Origin: Chloromonas sp. AAM2
Taxonomy: Eukaryota; Chlorophyta; Chlorophyceae; Chlamydomonadales; Chlamydomonadaceae
Assembly (NCBI GenBank): GCA_004335635.1
Contig: QAXH01004905.1
Location: forward strand, 420-10,510
DNA: 10,091 nt
Direction of reading: 5' to 3'
Shown: one piece after another, positions 6,776 through 10,091 of the stretch
How the letters are laid out: each line of letters opens with the position of its first letter
How positions within the stretch are numbered: position 1 is the first letter of the stretch
Translations under genes and position numbers: made by a program
The notes under the pieces: model-generated
What the model saw: only the letters and a program-made list of their open reading frames with translations
What the model was told of the DNA's origin: nothing
Databases searched by the model: none

Positions 6776-8305
6776 ATCGCCGGGGGCCGCACCCCGCAAA
6801 GCATCACTTGAAAGGACGCAGATATGGATTGATGAAGTATACATGCAGCACCAAGCCAGAGGTCAAGCTCAGGTCGTACAAGTTGTACACACTTGTCATT
6901 CCCCACAGTATCCAACATCCAAAGCGCATTGTCAACACAACCCATCAAACACATCAACAGACGTTGGCCTGGACGCTCCCCTTCATCCACGCGTCTTCAT
7001 CCAATACAATAGCGATGGCACCCATTCTTCATCTAGGAGGCTTGTGGCGACTGGCAGTCAAGCAAGGCAGGTCTGGCATACTCGCAGTAAGCCAGGAATG
7101 ACGGCAATGGGGAATTGTGACTCAGCCAGGCCAAAAAAAAAAGTTTGCCGGTTCTGCATCAAGTTTGCCGGTTGTGCCAGCCTGGGTTCTTTAATGGCTG
7201 ATGTAATATGGCAGCGGTCACACGTGTTATTTATTTTGGTACGCACGGCTCCCACCTAGTCTCCAGCCACCCATCAGCCATGCATTCTGGTGGTGGGCCA
7301 GAAGAGAGCCCCTTAGTGCTTGTGCTGCAGAGAGTCACCTGATGCGACTGTCTTCGCGGTGGCAACCATCCGAGGGGGTTTATCGCATTGGGCTTGTCAG
7401 ACCTATCTCTCTTGCTAGCAGCCTTGACAGTGGCCTTGGCAAACATGTTGTGAGGGTGCGTAGCTGTGCGTGTAGTAGGCCTTGTATAGCGATTCTAAGA
7501 ATGGGGAACATTCACATTGTTCTTGGTCCAATTGAGGCACGTGGTCAAGTTTCCAGTCGAACGAACATGCTTTTGGTGGGCTCCCTACCCAAATCAGAAC
7601 CCAAACAACCCCTGCCCTCCCTTTCTCCCGTTTGATGGAACCCAAATTATGTTACACAATTTGGAACCAAATTCGTCGTGTGTCCACAATCAAAATCACC
7701 AAGGGCTCGCAAACTCTCAGTGGCCTACTAGGTAGCACTGTAACGGTTGGCACGTACAATCACACTCTAGTTGGCCGGTCGCTTCTACCGGGTCACACTG
7801 TCGTTGGCTGGTATTGTCTAGTGAATTCGTCACGTGGGTTGCACCCAGTGCGAACGGCTGATGTGATTTGTATTCAAATTTGCCACGTGTGACCACCCCT
7901 CGTGCTCAATGCCCCAATGCTCGCCATGGTGTGCCAGGCTGCACCCTGTCTGGAGGTATTGCTGCGAGTCAGCATGGTGGTGGTTTGGGTGCAATTGCAG
8001 CGATTAGCCGTCCCCTGTACAATCAACGCACGTGAAGAATACAAGGCAGTCCCGGGTTGTTGTAGCTCATGGAGAGAGATTAAATGCCTCTGTGCCCCTG
8101 TTCTGCACAAAACGAGGGAACCAAGCCTGTCCAACTAGCATGTGATGTCAGGACACACCGCGCATGCATCAACTTCGAGGAGTGGGTGGCGTCGCCCCTA
8201 TCCTGCGGTGGGCTGTGCACTGCTTCCTCAAGCTCCCCACGCTGTCCTTCCTGTTGCCACAGCTGTTGGACCTTGTTCCGGTTCCCACCCTGTGAACCCG
8301 TCTCC

Positions 8306-8473
8306 TCATTCATTGCTCGTCTCTCTGAGGTCCATGTTTGGGTCGTACGTCCACTTGATGTGCACAGTGCTGTTGACCCGGGCCATCACCGAGAAGATGG
8401 GCGCCTCGGTCACGTGCAACTGGCGGGACCGGTCCCTCAGCTTTGCTGACTTAAAGAAGTAGTCCAGCCACAC
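8306..8473 (-). CDS. Gene 2 exon C (probable terminal exon)
   Basis: This exon encodes VWLDYFFKSAKLRDRSRQLH and then VTEAPIFSVMARVNSTVHIK and WTYDPNMDLRETSNE before a TGA. The acceptor is TTCTCTTGTCAG|GTG. It follows exon B as YYT-VWLDYFF, extending an aromatic-rich segment. NST is a potential N-glycosylation site if the protein is extracytosolic. A donor inside the last codons cannot be excluded, so the stop may be intronic. Confidence 0.65.
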   Translation of the reverse strand: MWLDYFFKSAKLRDRSRQLHVTEAPIFSVMARVNSTVHIKWTYDPNMDLRETSNE

Positions 8474-9646
8474 CTGACAAGAGAACAGGGTGGTGCAGAG
8501 ATCCCACAGGGTGGTGCAGAGATCACACAGGGTGGTGCAGAGATCACACAGGGTGGTGCAGAGATCACACAGGGTTGACGGAAGGACTGCAATCAAGGGT
8601 GTTGGGCAGTTGTGTTTGTGTGTGAGAAGCCCTTACGGCCAGCAGCAAGCATCAACTTTGTGTGTTGTGGAACAGTTGGTGTAGGGGACGGCATGGTGCC
8701 CGTACAGAACCTGGTGTGTTGCGGAGCGGGAAACAGCAACGGGCGCTGCATGCAGGCGCCAGCATCAGGACCACGTGGGTTTACAGGCAGGGCGGGGCGA
8801 CCAGACAGGTCAGGACTGTATGACGGTGCGAAGAACAGGCCATGATGGGTGAGAGATGAACGGGCATCATACGTCTAACAGACACCAACCACAATTGCGT
8901 GGGTGCTCACACATGAGCTCTTCCTAATGGACAGGGTAGCATCCAAGGGTGACCGCCACCACCATCAAGTTGGTAAGCCATAATCCCATTGACCTGCTAG
9001 TCGCGCAGATTACAGTCTGTCTGACCATGTGACAGGCCGGTAAGGCAGTAAGGCAGCCTGACTGGCCAGGCGCCTGCACTTCACGTGTGTGATGTCCACA
9101 CGCCTCACCGTGTAGTATCGGGAGTAGAGCCCAAAGTCAACCACGTTCTTGGGGTTCTCCACCGGCGGGCAGAGCAGCAGGGGCTCCCAGTCCAGCCGCC
9201 GGTACAGGGCCGGCAGGTCAACCCGAGTGACGGCCTTGAACTGATCACGCAGCACCTGAGCGCAGAGTTGAGGGTGGCGGGTTAGAAGCAAGGATTATGT
9301 TAGGGTTGGGATTAGGGTTTAGATTAGGTGCCTGCCCGGAAGTGATCACGCACCACCAAAGAGCAGGCGCCAGGAGGGCAGAAGGGGGCACAACTGAAAG
9401 TTGCCTTCGTGGAGCGACATAGCTGGGTGGTCCGCAAAGATATTTGTTAGAATTGGACGGAACCAGTAGAAGATTAGCATAGCCTTGCGCAAGGCTGGCA
9501 GGGTACAGGATGACCGCTCCAACCCTACCTGTGCCGCTGCCTCCCGGCTTAGTGTGGCCTTGTAGTCCATCCAGCACGCGCCTTTTACGTGCCGAACCCA
9601 GTTCAGAGAGTGCATGAAGTGCACCGTCTCACCTACAGAGCAGCGC
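8306..9646 (-). CDS. Second spliced gene, unrecognised protein, 3' part
   Basis: Three exons join in phase 0 on the minus strand: 9529-9646, 9109-9255 and 8306-8473. Together they encode about 143 residues, for example LNWVRHVKGACWMDYKATLS, REAAAQ-VLRDQFKAVTRV, DLPALYRRLDWEPLLLCPP, VVDFGLYSRYYT-VWLDYFF, SAKLRDRSRQLHVTEAP and STVHIKWTYDPNMDLRETS, ending at TGA 8306-8308. Splice sites are good: CAG|GTAGGG, CTCAG|GTG, ACG|GTGAGG, TTGTCAG|GTG. The sequence is rich in aromatic and basic residues with no clear membrane helix. I do not recognise the family. The 5' end is unresolved and probably extends toward or past the right edge. Confidence 0.6.
8488..8571 (-). repeat. 21-bp tandem repeat, four copies, upstream of the exon C acceptor
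   Basis: GGGTGGTGCAGAGATCACACA starts at 8488, 8509, 8530 and 8551 with one substitution in the first unit, and a partial unit follows at 8572. On the minus strand the units are pyrimidine-rich and end 15 nt before exon C, so they supply the upstream tract of that acceptor. The frame is open by periodicity only. Confidence 0.9.
9109..9255 (-). CDS. Gene 2 exon B
   Basis: This is a 49-codon exon, phase 0 at both ends, encoding VLRDQFKAVTRVDLPALYRR, LDWEPLLLCPPVENPKN and VVDFGLYSRYYT. The acceptor is TGCGCTCAG|GTG and the donor is ACG|GTGAGG. Third positions are GC-rich (CTG, GTG, AAG), as expected for coding sequence and unlike the flanking intron. Confidence 0.72.
9299..9329 (+). repeat. Degenerate telomere-like repeats in the gene 2 intron
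   Basis: GTTAGGGTTGGGATTAGGGT followed by TTAGATTAGG forms about five diverged TTAGGG/TTTAGGG words. The block lies about 45 nt upstream, in the gene sense, of the exon B acceptor. Confidence 0.7.
9529..9646 (-). CDS. Gene 2 exon A (5' boundary unsettled)
   Basis: The frame reads GETVHFMHSLNWVRHVKGAC ... SREAAAQ and ends at an excellent donor, CAG|GTAGGG, phase 0. The acceptor TTTCCTGCAG|GCGC at 9647 would need phase 2 entry, which the candidate upstream exon at 9750-9791 does not provide. An alternative uses only the first 14 nt as a microexon ending at TGTAG|GTGAGA, then resumes at a weak acceptor CACTAAG before CGGGAG. That alternative keeps frame throughout but drops most of this segment. 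Confidence 0.5.
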
Positions 9647-9749
9647 CTGCAGGAAAGACACAACAGTAAAGGTAGCCTCAGGCCAGTAAAGGTTGAGTTA
9701 GTTAGTGACTCTGTTGTGAAGACATGCCCCCTTCCCTGCCTCCACTCAC

Positions 9750-9791
9750 GCTAGAAATCATAATCAATGTGGTGTATGACGTGACATTGCC
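9750..9791 (-). CDS. Possible gene 2 upstream exon
   Basis: A 42-nt candidate encodes GNVTSYTTLIMISS in phase 0, bounded by GAGAGCAG|GGC and a consensus donor AGC|GTGAGT. The hydrophobic TTLIMISS could begin a membrane segment. Its phase does not match exon A as drawn but does match the microexon alternative. Confidence 0.35.
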
Positions 9792-10028
9792 CTGCTCTCA
9801 CACTCTTAGAAAGCGCCACAACCACCGTGGTCTAGTGCAACTGGTACTTCCCCCTTATGATGGTAGCTGGTCCAGCAACATGCTGTGCTTGCTCATCCGC
9901 TAGATCTCGGCGTGTTCGCTTGACTCGACTCAATCCCATGCACACATGGTACAATCCAGTTCAGTCACATGCTGCCAATTGGATCCAAAGGCAGCCATCC
10001 GTTCCACCCTGTCCATTGTAACCAGTGC

Positions 10029-10030
<2 letters not shown>
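9792..10030. other. Unassigned sequence, probably upstream intron or gene 2 5' region
   Basis: No exon, RNA gene or repeat can be supported in this stretch. If gene 2 starts outside the window, this is intron. Confidence 0.3.

Positions 10031-10088
<58 letters not shown>
10031..10088. repeat. (CA)29 dinucleotide microsatellite
   Basis: Twenty-nine uninterrupted CA units run almost to the window end. Perfect length without interruptions indicates a young, length-variable microsatellite. Confidence 0.98.
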
Positions 10089-10090
<2 letters not shown>

Positions 10091-10091
10091 C

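Larger units (their letters stand above)
5518..8305. other. Intergenic region with no supported gene
   Basis: About 2.8 kb separate the two minus-strand genes. I find R1 copy D, an 11-bp tandem ATTGTTATGTT near 6167-6188, a 20-bp-spaced pair of AAGTTTGCCGGTT (7141, 7161), and an 11-bp inverted pair GGTCACACGTG (7216-7226, 7884-7894). ORFs exist on both strands but none shows a recognisable domain or convincing splice structure. The promoter of the DUF389 gene should lie in the part just above 5517, but no distinct motif stands out. Confidence 0.55.

Noticed and set aside
6729..7259. 176-codon plus-strand ORF
   Set aside because: It begins inside repeat R1, has low-complexity composition and no domain, and overlaps other equally plausible frames.
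8490..8684. Plus-strand ORF of repeated VVQRSHR
   Set aside because: It is a translation of the 21-bp tandem repeat, open only because the period is a multiple of three.
9346..9528. Open frame after exon A (MLIFYWFRPILTNIF)
   Set aside because: A strong CAG|GTAGGG donor precedes it, and exon B joins exon A in phase with a natural helix. It is kept only as possible intron retention.
1..10091. tRNA, rRNA or bacterial-type promoters, operators and riboswitches
   Set aside because: No cloverleaf, conserved rRNA block or bacterial signal was recognised on either strand.

Overview
The window is nuclear DNA of a eukaryote. Two genes on the minus strand can be traced only by joining many short exons (33 to about 170 nt) across introns of 89 to about 740 nt. 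Minisatellites, a (CA)n tract, telomere-like TTAGGG/TTTAGGG motifs and old dispersed repeats fill the introns and spacers. There are no bacterial-style operons or long ORFs. This architecture fits a unicellular alga or other protist, and a chlorophyte is my best guess, but the sequence does not fix the lineage.

Layout, left to right. Positions 1-5517 hold most of a DUF389-family multi-pass membrane protein gene on the minus strand. It has 11 recognisable exons, from the start codon at 5517 to the end of exon 11 at 412, and its 3' end lies left of the window. The exons join in frame into about 280 residues: an N-terminal soluble region, a linker, and the conserved hydrophobic DUF389 core with GLATNN, SMLVSPLMGP, PEMASRG, ALPSGVGVAL and SLVGVAIAASLLPP. 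Two introns appear to use GC-AG splice sites, and exon 3 may use a third. Positions 5518-8305 (about 2.8 kb) contain no gene I can support, only repeats and low-confidence ORFs. Positions 8306-9791 hold the 3' part of a second minus-strand gene of unrecognised family. From 9792 to the end there is unassigned sequence and a 58-bp CA tract.

The most interesting signal is how the introns are built. A 58-bp minisatellite (positions 1-411, at least seven intronic copies) is a tandem amplification of the last 49 nt of exon 11 plus its splice donor. The intron then starts with a ladder of donor-like sites spaced exactly 58 nt apart. A second, 22-bp minisatellite sits directly after exon 4 and repeats that exon's donor sequence. 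A small 18-bp array before exon 5 repeats an acceptor-like motif. Tandem duplication seeded at exon/intron junctions therefore seems to recur within this one gene. Two dispersed repeat families, here called R1 (four copies, about 148 bp) and R2 (two copies, about 70 bp), are also present and I cannot assign them to a known element.
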